Shown in pieces: positions 1-9,076 of a stretch of DNA of 64,000 nucleotides (positions within the stretch are counted from its first letter, which is position 1; each line of letters starts with the position of its first letter). Under the pieces are notes generated by a model, which saw only the letters and a list, made by a program, of their open reading frames with translations, searched no databases and was not told the DNA's origin. The translations under genes were made by a program, and so were the position numbers. Source of the DNA: Cytophagales bacterium (GTDB lineage Bacteria > Bacteroidota > Bacteroidia > Cytophagales > 172606-1). The stretch is taken from assembly GCA_030446715.1 (NCBI GenBank), contig JAUJMU010000002.1, positions 310,369-374,368 of the forward strand. Reading direction: 5' to 3'.

Positions 1-157
1 TTTCCGGCATTTGTACAGGTACGAGGCTGCCTGATCAGCCGCCGCAGAACGGCGTGAGCCAGCGGAAACGCAGCACCGGCATATTGGATTGGTCTTTTCT
101 CATCAGCACCCTTGCCGGATTTTTCCCAAATTAGCAGGCCTGATCCAAACCCAACCC

Positions 158-1144
158 ATGCCCCGGCGACTTCTTCCCCAGCAATACATTGACGGCATCC
201 TGTCGGGTGACCGCCTGATCCTGAGCCGGGCCATCACGCTTACTGAAAGCCGCCTGCCTTCCGATCAGGAAATTGCCGCGGAAATATTGCAGGCAGTATT
301 GCCTCATACAGGTTTTTCCCTGCGGGTGGGCATTACCGGGGTGCCCGGGGTGGGCAAAAGCACTTTTATTGAAGCTTTTGGTTCGCAGATCACTGCGCAA
401 GGTAAAAAACTGGCCGTGCTCGCCATTGACCCTACCAGCCAGCGGTCCGGAGGCAGTATTCTGGGCGACAAAACCCGTATGGACAACCTTTCCCGTGATC
501 CCCTGGCCTATGTTCGCCCCTCCCCTACGGGCAACTCGCTGGGCGGCGTAACAGCCAGCACCCGGCAGGCCATATTGCTTTGCGAGGCGGCTGGCCACGA
601 ACTGGTGCTGGTAGAAACGGTGGGCGTAGGACAGTCTGAAACCGCCGTCCGGAACATGACCGACTTTTTTTTACTGCTGATGCTGGCCGGCGCCGGTGAC
701 GAACTGCAGGGCATCAAACGTGGCATTATGGAAATGGCCGATGCCATCCTGATCAACAAGGCCGATGGAGAAAATACCGCCGCCGCCAAACGGGCCCAGG
801 CTGATTACCGCAATGCGCTGCATCTTTTCCCGCCGGCTGCTTCCGGCTGGACGCCGGAGGTAATGCCCTGCTCAGCACTCACCGGAACAGGCTTGCCGGA
901 AGCCTGGCAGATGCTGGAACGGTACCGGCAACTGACGCAGCAAAATGGTTTTTTTACCCGGAACCGGCAGGATCAGAATCTGAGCTGGATGCATGAAACC
1001 ATCCGCCGTGAACTGGAGGATTCTTTCTACGGCAATCCCCGCATCCGGCAGCTGTTGCCCGATCTCCAGCGGGCAGTCCGGTCCGGCGGGCTTTCTTCCC
1101 TACAGGCAGCGCGGCAGTTGCTGGACAGGTGGCGGAAGGAATAG
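158..1144 (+). CDS. meaB: MeaB/ArgK-type G3E GTPase, methylmalonyl-CoA mutase chaperone
   Basis: Cytoplasmic P-loop GTPase of the family that loads and protects adenosylcobalamin-dependent methylmalonyl-CoA mutase. The 328-residue reading has a Walker A motif GVPGVGKST near residue 60, the family segment AIDPTSQRSGGSILGDKTRM after it, a switch-like ETVGVGQSE and the guanine-specificity motif NKAD. The length fits the family (about 320-340). An upstream in-frame start at 89 would add 23 residues unlike family N-termini, so the ATG at 158 is preferred. No mutase gene is nearby, so the partner must be encoded elsewhere. The family identification is firm; the exact partner is inferred. Confidence 0.93.
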   Translation: MPRRLLPQQYIDGILSGDRLILSRAITLTESRLPSDQEIAAEILQAVLPHTGFSLRVGITGVPGVGKSTFIEAFGSQITAQGKKLAVLAIDPTSQRSGGSILGDKTRMDNLSRDPLAYVRPSPTGNSLGGVTASTRQAILLCEAAGHELVLVETVGVGQSETAVRNMTDFFLLLMLAGAGDELQGIKRGIMEMADAILINKADGENTAAAKRAQADYRNALHLFPPAASGWTPEVMPCSALTGTGLPEAWQMLERYRQLTQQNGFFTRNRQDQNLSWMHETIRRELEDSFYGNPRIRQLLPDLQRAVRSGGLSSLQAARQLLDRWRKE

Positions 1145-1236
1145 CTATCTATTAAACGCCTGAATACTAGCTAGTTAAACTTTGGATGGAATTGTTTATA
1201 CGACTGGCACGTTATAGGGGCTGAAACTTTTAAATT

Positions 1237-1971
1237 ATGCAGCAGATACAAAATCAAATCAAAATTGCTCTGCTTGCAATTGTCAGACTGTTGTGGATGC
1301 TGGTGAAGGGAATCGGGCAGTTGCTTATAAAAGGAGTCACTTACGTGTATGATCACCGCGTACAGATCATACAGTACCGGTACACGCTTACCATTGTAAT
1401 GGCCCTGTCGGTAGCGTGGGCAAGCTACCGGACGTACAACTATTTTACGGAGCCTGCTTTAGTGGACGCCGCAGATTTCGCTGCCGAATCAGCTTCCGGT
1501 AATTCAACCGGATTGGTGGATGAATCCTACGCAATACTGGCCAGCGATAAGCCGGCTCCTGCGGAGCCGGCCGATATTCAATTGGTTTCCAGCATTTATG
1601 AATGGCTGGGTACGCCCCACCGCGATGGCGGCACCTCAAAGCAGGGCACTGATTGTTCCTATTTTGTGCAGAGTGTGTACGAAAAAGCTTACGGCATCGA
1701 ACTGAACCGCAATTCGCAGCGGATGTATGAGGAAGATGTGGAAACCATTCCCAAAGAAAATTTACGGGAAGGGGATCTGGTTTTCTTCAATATTGGTGGT
1801 GGCGGGGTTTCTCATGTTGGTATTTACCTCAAAAACGGCATGTTTGCCCACGCTTCTACTTCACGTGGGGTGATTGTAGAGTCGCTGTCCAGCCCTTACT
1901 TTCAGAAAAGTTTCGCCGGTGCTGGTCGGGTCACAGCGAAACCCGGACCGGATCAGGAGGGGTTGAATTGA
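1237..1971 (+). CDS. Membrane-anchored NlpC/P60 family cysteine hydrolase
   Basis: 244 residues. The C-terminal half is an NlpC/P60 (C40) domain with the catalytic Cys in GTDCSYF (about C140) and the His in VSHVGIYL (about H193), followed by the typical FAHAS segment. One hydrophobic stretch around residues 49-63 should anchor the protein, with the catalytic domain in the periplasm after a low-complexity Ala/Ser linker. The family cleaves peptide bonds in cell-wall stem peptides; cell-wall remodelling is the likely role. It starts 92 bp after the meaB stop with its own AT-rich leader, so it may be transcribed separately. Confidence 0.88.
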   Translation: MQQIQNQIKIALLAIVRLLWMLVKGIGQLLIKGVTYVYDHRVQIIQYRYTLTIVMALSVAWASYRTYNYFTEPALVDAADFAAESASGNSTGLVDESYAILASDKPAPAEPADIQLVSSIYEWLGTPHRDGGTSKQGTDCSYFVQSVYEKAYGIELNRNSQRMYEEDVETIPKENLREGDLVFFNIGGGGVSHVGIYLKNGMFAHASTSRGVIVESLSSPYFQKSFAGAGRVTAKPGPDQEGLN

Positions 1972-2080
1972 CTAAATGGAGACAGACCGCAGGAGCCGGC
2001 GGCTTTAATGCGGCACTTCAAAACAATTCCCCCGCCAGGGGAGTATAAAAGGAATATTTCCCGGCCTTTCCCCAACCAAC

Positions 2081-3373
2081 ATGATGCACAGCAACGCGGT
2101 CCAGACCGATCAATCAGTTTTACAATCCGCCCTGCAAAAGTTCAGCCGGGTCCGCCGCACCACGGAAAGGATCTGCGAACCACTGGAAACGGAGGATTAC
2201 GTTCCCCAACCCATCATTGATGTAAGTCCGCCCAAGTGGCACCTTGCCCATACCACCTGGTTTTTTGAAACCTTTATACTGAGCAAATTCCTGGCCGGCT
2301 ACCGTCCGTTTCATTCCCGGTTCGGCCATTTGTTCAACTCCTATTACAACGCCGCCGGTGACCGGGTCAGCCGCGATCAGCGGGGCTTTATGACCCGGCC
2401 TACCGTGCGGGAAATCATGGACTACCGCCGCTACATAAACGAACAGATGACGCGGCTGGAAAACGGGTTATCCGGGGAAAATCCTGAAGAACTCCTGCCT
2501 CTGCTCGAAATCGGCTGCCAGCACGAGCAGCAGCACCAGGAACTGCTGGTAACGGATCTGAAATACATCCTCTCCTGCAACGTCATCCGGCCTGTGTATC
2601 ACCAGACCCAGCTACCGGCTGGCCGGGAGAAAAAGCCGCACTACCTCGTCGTCGAAGAAGGCATTTATCCCATTGGCTACAGCGGTACAGATTTTTGTTT
2701 TGACAACGAACAGGCCCCGCACCGGGTATTTCTGCAACCTTTCTCGGTCCGGAACACCCTCGTGACCAACGGAGAATATCTGCAGTTTATGCAGGACGGC
2801 GGGTACCGGGATTTCCGGCACTGGCTTTCGGAAGGCTGGGCCACCGTAAACGCGGAAGGCTGGCAGTCACCGCTGTACTGGGAGCAGGAAGACGGGCAGT
2901 GGTTTGAATGGACGCTATCCGGCCGCCGCGAGGTGGACCTGCACGCCCCCGTAACCCACATCAGCTTCTTTGAAGCTGCCGCCTTTGCTTTCTGGTCCGG
3001 AAAGCGCCTGCTGACCGAGTCTGAGTGGGAAGCGGCAGCAAGGCAACTGAATCCCGCAATGACTTCCTTCAACTCCCTTGATGAATGGTTTCTGCATCCT
3101 CTGCCGGCGGCCGGCGGGCAGGAGAATGAGGTTTTACAACTCTTCGGCGAAACGTGGCAGTGGACCAACAGTGCGTATCTGCCTTACCCCGGCTTTAAAA
3201 TTGCCGACGGCGCCCTGGGAGAATACAACGGAAAGTTTATGATGAACCAGATGGTGCTCCGCGGCAGTTCGTGCGCCACACCCGCAGACCACAGCCGACC
3301 GACCTACCGCAACTTCTTCCCGGCCAGCTCGAGGTGGCAGTTTACCGGCATAAGACTGGGACTGTTTAATTGA
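2081..3373 (+). CDS. egtB: Ergothioneine biosynthesis protein EgtB (sulfoxide synthase)
   Basis: 430 residues with an N-terminal DinB-like helical domain and a C-terminal formylglycine-generating-enzyme (FGE-sulfatase) domain, the EgtB/OvoA architecture. The iron-binding histidines are visible: H57 in LAHTTWFFE, and H148 and H152 in the HEQQH motif. The C-terminal hallmark region includes GETWQWTNS, VLRGSSCATP and RPTYRNFFP. EgtB uses O2 and non-heme iron to join a thiol donor to hercynine. The next gene is EgtD, which makes hercynine, and the two nearly abut, so they form a two-gene operon. The start could be either of two adjacent ATGs. No EgtA, EgtC or EgtE gene is seen nearby, so thiol donor and C-S lyase are unknown. 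Confidence 0.93.
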   Translation: MMHSNAVQTDQSVLQSALQKFSRVRRTTERICEPLETEDYVPQPIIDVSPPKWHLAHTTWFFETFILSKFLAGYRPFHSRFGHLFNSYYNAAGDRVSRDQRGFMTRPTVREIMDYRRYINEQMTRLENGLSGENPEELLPLLEIGCQHEQQHQELLVTDLKYILSCNVIRPVYHQTQLPAGREKKPHYLVVEEGIYPIGYSGTDFCFDNEQAPHRVFLQPFSVRNTLVTNGEYLQFMQDGGYRDFRHWLSEGWATVNAEGWQSPLYWEQEDGQWFEWTLSGRREVDLHAPVTHISFFEAAAFAFWSGKRLLTESEWEAAARQLNPAMTSFNSLDEWFLHPLPAAGGQENEVLQLFGETWQWTNSAYLPYPGFKIADGALGEYNGKFMMNQMVLRGSSCATPADHSRPTYRNFFPASSRWQFTGIRLGLFN

Positions 3374-3459
3374 AAATCAATGTCCGTTACTTACCTTCTC
3401 CGGTGCTCCTTACCACTTACGTACAGATGCAATGCATTGCGTCTCTACCCGATTCTCCT

Positions 3460-4434
3460 ATGATTCAAGCCACTACCAATACCCGGAAACAGACCGGTTC
3501 ATTCGCGGCTGATGTGCTGACCGGCCTTTCGCGAACCCCCAAAACGCTGCACTCCAAATACTTCTACGACGACCGGGGAAGCCAGCTATTCGAACAGATC
3601 ATGGAGTTGCCCGAATATTATCCTACCCGGAGCGAAGCCTGGATTCTGGAAAATCACAAAGAAAAGCTGCTGGACATCATGCAGCCCCACCACTGGAACC
3701 TGGTTGACCTCGGTGCCGGTGATGCCGCCAAAACAAGGATTCTGATTGATGCTTTTTACCGGGGCGGTCTGGATTTCCAGTACGTACCGGCTGATATTTC
3801 CTCCTACGCCCTCGATGATCTGGCGGGTCGCCTGCAGAAAGAATTTCTTGACCTACCCGTCAGGCCGGTTCCCGGCGACTATTACCATGCCCTCTCCTGG
3901 ATTGGTCAGCACGTAAAGGGCCGGAAATTTGTGCTTTTTCTCGGCTCCAACATCGGCAACTTTTCGGAAGCAGAAACCATTCAGTTCCTGAATAAAATTC
4001 ACCAGACCCTGCAGTCCGGCGACCGGTTGCTGATCGGCTTTGACCTGAAAAAAGAAGGCAGCATCATCCACGCGGCCTACAACGACTCTGCCGGAGTGAC
4101 GGAAGCTTTCAACAAAAATCTGCTGCTGCGCATCAACCGGGACCTTGGAGGCAATTTTGATCCGGATACGTTTGATTTCCACGCCCATTATGACCCTATC
4201 TCCGGCTTTGTACGCAGTTATCTGACCAGCAAAGTCGGGCAGGAAATCCGGATTGAGTCATTGGACCAGACCTTCCGGTTTGAGGAGTGGGAGGCCATTC
4301 ACACGGAAAACTCGCGGAAGTTCAGCCTCAGTGACATTGAAAGGTTGGCGGCCCAAAGCGGTTTTCGGGTAGAAAAAAACCTGTTTGACTCCAAAAAATG
4401 GTTCGTTGACTCTATCTGGCGGGTGCAGGACTGA
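3460..4434 (+). CDS. egtD: EgtD, L-histidine N-alpha-methyltransferase
   Basis: SAM-dependent trimethylation of histidine to hercynine, the first step of ergothioneine synthesis. The 324-residue reading shows the family start region TLHSKYFYDDRGSQLFEQI, the SAM motif DLGAGDAAKTRIL, LFLGSNIGNF and the C-terminal KKWFVDSIW. The frame is open from a TTG overlapping the egtB stop at 3370, but family proteins begin close to the ATG at 3460, so that start is chosen. The gene belongs to one operon with egtB upstream and converges with the CDF transporter gene downstream. Confidence 0.93.
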   Translation: MIQATTNTRKQTGSFAADVLTGLSRTPKTLHSKYFYDDRGSQLFEQIMELPEYYPTRSEAWILENHKEKLLDIMQPHHWNLVDLGAGDAAKTRILIDAFYRGGLDFQYVPADISSYALDDLAGRLQKEFLDLPVRPVPGDYYHALSWIGQHVKGRKFVLFLGSNIGNFSEAETIQFLNKIHQTLQSGDRLLIGFDLKKEGSIIHAAYNDSAGVTEAFNKNLLLRINRDLGGNFDPDTFDFHAHYDPISGFVRSYLTSKVGQEIRIESLDQTFRFEEWEAIHTENSRKFSLSDIERLAAQSGFRVEKNLFDSKKWFVDSIWRVQD

Positions 4435-4555
4435 GTCTGATCCACCCTTTATGTTCTTTTCATTCTTTGCGTAAAGCTTTGCGCCTTTGCGTGAGCCGGT
4501 TGCTTTTGACGGCAAGGAGCAAAGCTGTAGGCAAAGTACCATTTTCGTGAATGCC

Positions 4556-5467
4556 TCAACCATTATGATTCCGGGGGTCAGAAGGCTCTATTTTTAGAAG
4601 CACGTCGTAAATAACAGGCATGTTTTCCAGAATGGCGCTTTTTACACTGTGGGCGATGTCATGTCCCTCCCGCACGGACAATGCCCCGTCTACGATCACG
4701 TGCAGGTCCACAAAATATTCAAAGCCCATTTTGCGGACAAAACATTTTTCGATGGCTTCTACGCCGTGCACCGTCCGGGAAACAGACTCAATTTCCTCCA
4801 CCCAGTTGCCGGCCGGGGCCTGGTCCATGATTTCGGCAAATGAAGGCCGGAAGATCCGGTAAGCATTGAACACAATGACTGCGGCCGCAATCAGAGCCGC
4901 CCAGTCGTCGGCGCTTTCGTACCCTTTCCCGCCGATCAGGGCAATGGAAATACCAATAAACGCAGTAAGCGAAGTAATGGCGTCGCTCCGGTGGTGCCAG
5001 GCGTCGGCCTTGACCGCATTGCTTTGCACTTCATCGCCTACTTTTTCCACAAACCGGAACATTAATTCCTTGATAATCACAATAATTACCAGCACCCACA
5101 GGGTAAAGGACGCGGGAGCCCTGTGGGGCGTCATAATATTTTCGGTGCTCTGTACGGCGATCAGAATGGCCGCCCCGATCAGGGATACCGACACCACGAT
5201 GGCCGCCAGCGGCTCAGCCTTGCCGTGCCCGTAGGGGTGGTCATTGTCGGGGGCTTTGGCCGCAGTCCGCAGTCCCAGCCACACAATGATGGAGGTAAAT
5301 ACATCCGTAGCCGACTCAATGGCATCCGCAATGAGTGCGTAGGAGTTTCCCAGCCATCCCGCCGTTCCTTTCCCGGCAACCAGCAACACGTTTACCAGTA
5401 TACCGATCAGCGTACTGCGTTGCCCTTTGGCGGCCCGCGCCGGATTCAATAATTCTTTCTCAACCAA
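4556..5467 (-). CDS. Cation diffusion facilitator family metal exporter
   Basis: 303 residues with the CDF plan: several membrane helices in the first ~205 residues and a cytoplasmic C-terminal domain. Metal-site and signature segments are visible: HPYGHGKAEPLAA before helix III, and DAWHHRSDAITS for the second intramembrane site (H-x-x-x-D type). The N-terminal AKGQRSTLIGILVN start region is typical. It probably exports Zn2+, Fe2+ or Mn2+ by proton antiport; the HxxxD site does not settle the metal. It is convergent with egtD and divergent from the aminotransferase gene at 5605. Confidence 0.92.
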   Translation of the reverse strand: MVEKELLNPARAAKGQRSTLIGILVNVLLVAGKGTAGWLGNSYALIADAIESATDVFTSIIVWLGLRTAAKAPDNDHPYGHGKAEPLAAIVVSVSLIGAAILIAVQSTENIMTPHRAPASFTLWVLVIIVIIKELMFRFVEKVGDEVQSNAVKADAWHHRSDAITSLTAFIGISIALIGGKGYESADDWAALIAAAVIVFNAYRIFRPSFAEIMDQAPAGNWVEEIESVSRTVHGVEAIEKCFVRKMGFEYFVDLHVIVDGALSVREGHDIAHSVKSAILENMPVIYDVLLKIEPSDPRNHNG

Positions 5468-5604
5468 ACCCGAAAAGTTAAAAATGGGCTATTCTTTTTA
5501 TTCAACGGAACCGGTACCAAAAGTTATATCGGCAATACCTTTTGAAACCTTGGGTACTTTTCCTATTTTCCGGCTTTTACGCTGCCTTCCCCATTTAATT
5601 TCCT

Positions 5605-6882
5605 ATGATCAGGCGAAGTTCCCGGCTCGACGGGGTTAATTACGAAATCAAAGGCCCGGTATACGAAAGAGCCCTTGCTCTGGAGAAGGAAGGCCATTCC
5701 ATCATCCGGCTGCACATCGGCAACCCGGCTCCTTTCGGGTTTGACACGCCTGAACCCATCCGCAAAGCAATAATAGAAAATTTATCCTCGGCGCAGGGAT
5801 ACTCTGAGTCAAAAGGAATCATTGAGGCCCGCGAAGCAATCCGGGAGTATTACCTGGAGAAAGGCATTCCATCCGTTCACTTCGAAAACATATTCGTGGG
5901 CAACGGCGTCAGCGATCTGATTCTGATGAGCCTGCAGGCGCTGCTCGAACCCGGTGATGAGGTCCTGATCCCAACACCTGACTATCCCCTGTGGACTTCG
6001 GCCGTACGGCTCTACGGGGGCCAGCCCGTGCATTACCGCTGCGACGAGGAAGCCGGCTGGTTCCCCGACCCGGCCGACATCCGGCGGCAGATCACTGCCC
6101 GCACCAAAGCCATCGTGGTCATTAATCCAAATAACCCGACTGGTGCGGTGTACGGCAGGGAGTTGCTTGAAGAAATTGTGCAGATAGCCCGTGAACACCG
6201 CCTGGTGATTTTCTCGGACGAGATTTATGACAAAATTCTTTATGACGGCGTTACCCATATACCTGCGGCTGCACTGGCGCCCGATGTAGTGTGCGTGACC
6301 ATGAGCGGCCTCACCAAAAATTACCGGGCTGCCGGTTTCCGTGCTGGCTGGCTGGTGGTAAGCGGCGCAGTAAAGGAGGCCGCATCCTACCTGGAAGGCC
6401 TGTCGCTGCTCTCCAATATGCGGGTGTGCAGCAACGTAATCGCCCAGCAGGCCATCAAAACTGCCCTTGAAGGGTACCAGTGCATTGATGACCTTGTGCT
6501 CCCTGCGGGCCGGCTCCGCAGGCAGCGTGAACTGGCCGTGTCCATGATCCGCGAAACGCCGGGGCTGAGCTGCGTTACGCCCAAGGGTGCCTTTTACCTG
6601 TTTGCCCGCATGGACGCAGAACGGTTTGATTTCCGCAACGATACCGAGTTTGTGATCAGCCTGCTGACGGAGGAAAAAGTACTGGTCGTGCAGGGAACGG
6701 GCTTTAATTATCCCACACCTGACCACTTCCGGGTCGTGTTCCTGCCGGCCGAGGACGAGCTGACCGAAGGGCTGAACCGCATCCGCAGCTTCCTGCGCCG
6801 GCATACCCGGGCACACGCCCCGGTACTGACCAGCCAGAAAGGCAGACTGTTTACAGGGAAGCAACGAACCCGGCTTTTCTGA
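5605..6882 (+). CDS. Class I/II PLP-dependent aminotransferase, AlaA-like
   Basis: 425 residues, fold-type I aminotransferase. NPNNPTGAVYG, FSDEIYDKILYDG and the PLP-lysine region MSGLTKNYRAAGFRAGW (Lys in LTKNY) are clear and closest in character to the glutamate-pyruvate aminotransferase AlaA. The last ~20 residues (after RSFLRRHTR) are an extra basic tail. It acts in the cytoplasm, probably interconverting alanine and pyruvate. EgtE is also a PLP enzyme, but these motifs argue for AlaA rather than a C-S lyase despite the ergothioneine genes 1 kb away. Confidence 0.88.
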   Translation: MIRRSSRLDGVNYEIKGPVYERALALEKEGHSIIRLHIGNPAPFGFDTPEPIRKAIIENLSSAQGYSESKGIIEAREAIREYYLEKGIPSVHFENIFVGNGVSDLILMSLQALLEPGDEVLIPTPDYPLWTSAVRLYGGQPVHYRCDEEAGWFPDPADIRRQITARTKAIVVINPNNPTGAVYGRELLEEIVQIAREHRLVIFSDEIYDKILYDGVTHIPAAALAPDVVCVTMSGLTKNYRAAGFRAGWLVVSGAVKEAASYLEGLSLLSNMRVCSNVIAQQAIKTALEGYQCIDDLVLPAGRLRRQRELAVSMIRETPGLSCVTPKGAFYLFARMDAERFDFRNDTEFVISLLTEEKVLVVQGTGFNYPTPDHFRVVFLPAEDELTEGLNRIRSFLRRHTRAHAPVLTSQKGRLFTGKQRTRLF

Positions 6883-6883
6883 A

Positions 6884-6991
6884 ATGGAAAAACAGCCCAA
6901 ATTTTGGCTCACCAGATTGTTTACGCTGCCAGAAATGGACAGCAAATGGGATCACAAAATCACCGGGTTTCTTTACGGGAAGCCCCGATGA
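6884..6991 (+). CDS. Possible 35-residue protein coupled to the aminotransferase gene
   Basis: An ATG lies one base after the aminotransferase stop and opens 35 codons ending at a TGA. The product is rich in aromatic and basic residues (starts MEKQPKFWLTRLF, ends GFLYGKPR). No family is recognised. The tight spacing is what would be expected for translational coupling, but so short a frame can arise by chance. It could also be the tail of an ancient gene remnant, because degraded genes begin just downstream. Confidence 0.3.
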   Translation: MEKQPKFWLTRLFTLPEMDSKWDHKITGFLYGKPR

Positions 6992-7042
6992 TTTATAAAC
7001 AACTTCCTTCTTTCTCATTACCAAATTCCAAAATCCGCCTGC

Positions 7043-8036
7043 TTAATCTGCCTGCGATCCCCGGGCAACCGGGGTGGCGGCAGCTGTCTGCATCTGGTAG
7101 GGAAGCTCCCAATACCGGCCGTTGGAGTCGCCGAAGTAGAGATGAGATTCACTGAATTCCTTCGGATTGCCGTCTGCCCATAAAGCGTAAAACGGGTCTT
7201 TGGCGTACAGGGGGCGTCGGGCGTAAGTGTGGTTCCGGGGGCTGCCTGCAGTAATCTGCTTTTCCTGCTGCCAGGTGCGTCCCTGGTCGCGGCTGATGTA
7301 CGACACCATTTCGCCGCCGGTCTGCTGGGTCTGCGGACCGGTTGCCGTAGGGCCGATTACCCGCCAAAGGTCTGTATCAATATACAGGCTACCCATGTCG
7401 TAGTTGTGATCGGACTGGGCCACCGGGTAGGTTTCCCAACTTTTTCCGTTCCATTTAGTGATCTTCCACTCACGTACTCCTCCGTTCGGACCGGGCTGGT
7501 GGTGGCGGCTGTTGAGGTAGAGCATCACGGGGTTACTATTTTTGTCCCAGTTCAGGTCCATGTGGTACTGTAGTTTGCCCTCTGCCTCATAATTAATTAC
7601 CAAAGCGGGGTTTTGCACATCAGCAAGGGGAATCGAAAGCGGCTTTCCGTCAGCTGTCGTCCACGTCTTGCCCATATCTGTAGTCTGCATGTAATACAGA
7701 TTGGTACGCCGGTCCATGTTTCCATTGGGATGGTAGTTGAAGAAGGTGTCGATTTTGTTGTCTTTCAGGGAAGTTACCTGGTAGTGCCCGCCCAGCCCCG
7801 CGAGTTTCTGGTCTCCGCTCCAGGTAACCCCGTCGGGACTGGTTTCGAAGTACAGTTCGCGGCCTTTGGTGTATTTGGTGAAAAAATTGATAAAGCCTTT
7901 GCCCGGCAGAAACCACGGTTGGGCGTAGGTCATTTCCTCTTCCGAAATCCGGTCAAACGCACTGATGTCGTAAGGCTTACGGCTGCGGTACTTGAAGCCG
8001 GGCCGCTCCCTTGCCCGTCCGAAGTATAGCTGGCCG
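7043..8036 (-). pseudogene. C-terminal remnant of a BNR-repeat (BNR_4-type) protein
   Basis: About 330 codons without a proper beginning. The homologous reading can be followed upstream of the first ATG (7933) through QLYFGRARERPGFKYRSRK, where it meets a different gene in another frame. The remaining part is a BNR-4 type beta-propeller: SPDGVTW, DMGKTW and RDQGRTW are Asp-box-like repeats, with HYQVTSLK and NYDMGSLYID between them. Related proteins are secreted and linked to sugar degradation. The N-terminal half and signal peptide are missing, so it is very unlikely to work. It forms the 3' end of a mosaic of gene fragments that continues to 11155. Confidence 0.75.
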
Positions 8037-9076
8037 GTGGCAGAGTTGTTACCGGCAAGGCACTCTCAGCCCTGTTACCGGCCGCATCGTAGGCGACTAC
8101 CCTGAAGGCGTAGGCGGTCCGGGCCGTCAGTCCCGTTACCGCCAGCTGCGTGCCGGTAACAAGCACTTCGTTGAGTTTCACATCGTCCTGAAATACATCG
8201 TAACGTTACCTGACCCGCCGACGAGGTAGTCTGGAAGTCATCGTTTACCACATTTCCTGTAAAGCTGTTGAACAGATGGGTGGCTGAAAGTACTGCCGAT
8301 CCCGGTCTGGGCGTAAAAGGCGCAGTAAAGACACTCAATGGCGCACTTGCCGGAGAAGTCAACCCGGAATTATCAAATGCTTTCAGGGTAAAGTTGTAAG
8401 CAGTACCGGCATTCAGCCATTCGGCCGTGTAAGCAGTGCCGGTAATCAGGCTGGCGTTGATTTTGGTACTTCCATCGTACAGATCATACCCGGCAATGCC
8501 TGCATTATCGGTGGCGGCGGTCCATGCGAGGGTAACTTTGTTATCGGTAATGTTGCTGGCCTGCAGGTTAGCGGGTGCCGCCGGCGGTTGGTTATCTTCC
8601 CCGGCGGTGGTCAGCAGCGTTACTGAATACGGTGCCAAAGCCAGGTCGCCGGGGGTAACGCTGATGGTCTGGGGCAGAAAACCACTTGCATTGATCTGAA
8701 AACTCCTGAGAAGTTCGCCACCTGCGGGAACCAGTAAGTTACCGCCGCCGGGAATGGTGACAGTGTTGCCCGTTTTGTTCATCAGCAGCAGTGAGCGTTT
8801 GCCATCGGGCATCACAACCGGCAGTACTTCCAGCGTGGTCCCGGATACGGTGCCCGCCGCAATAGTGCCGTGCAGGTACTGGGTACCCCACAGGTAAAGC
8901 GAACCCGTTGCCCGCTGGGCATTATTTCCGTCAATCAGGCCGCAGGCGTTGCCCTTCAGGTGCCATACAGTAACGCCGGTTACATTCTTGAGAGCAGCCC
9001 TGCGTACAAAGCAAGCCTGAAATACCGCACCTGCGTTGTTGGTGTGCCGGATTTCGAAGGGTGTCCATACCCACTG
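8037..9076 (-). pseudogene. Fragment of a secreted sugar-active protein with fibronectin type III domains
   Basis: Reading from the IS junction leftward, the frame gives a region typical of a glycoside hydrolase C-terminus (ALKNVTGVTVWHLKG, GSLYLWGTQYLHG, VLPVVMPDGKRSLLLMNKTG) followed by Fn3 modules (PPAAPANLQASNITDNKVTL, then a second module). The frame is lost near 8180 and regained in another frame (VKLNEVLVTGTQLAVTGLTA, AYAFRVVAYDAAGN) that stops after TTLPPASY, where BNR homology begins out of frame. The N-terminus is absent. So this is a middle piece of a secreted protein, frameshifted and joined at both ends to unrelated genes. Confidence 0.75.

Noticed and set aside
1-157. A gene at the left edge
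   Set aside because: Only very short frames without motifs; the sequence before the meaB start shows nothing recognisable.
4470-4490. Short palindrome GCGTAAAGCTTTGCGC as a bidirectional terminator between egtD and the CDF gene
   Set aside because: One mismatch, almost no loop and no T-runs on either side.
5809-6945. 378-codon open frame on the minus strand
   Set aside because: Antisense to the AlaA-like aminotransferase, with no recognisable motif or start region.
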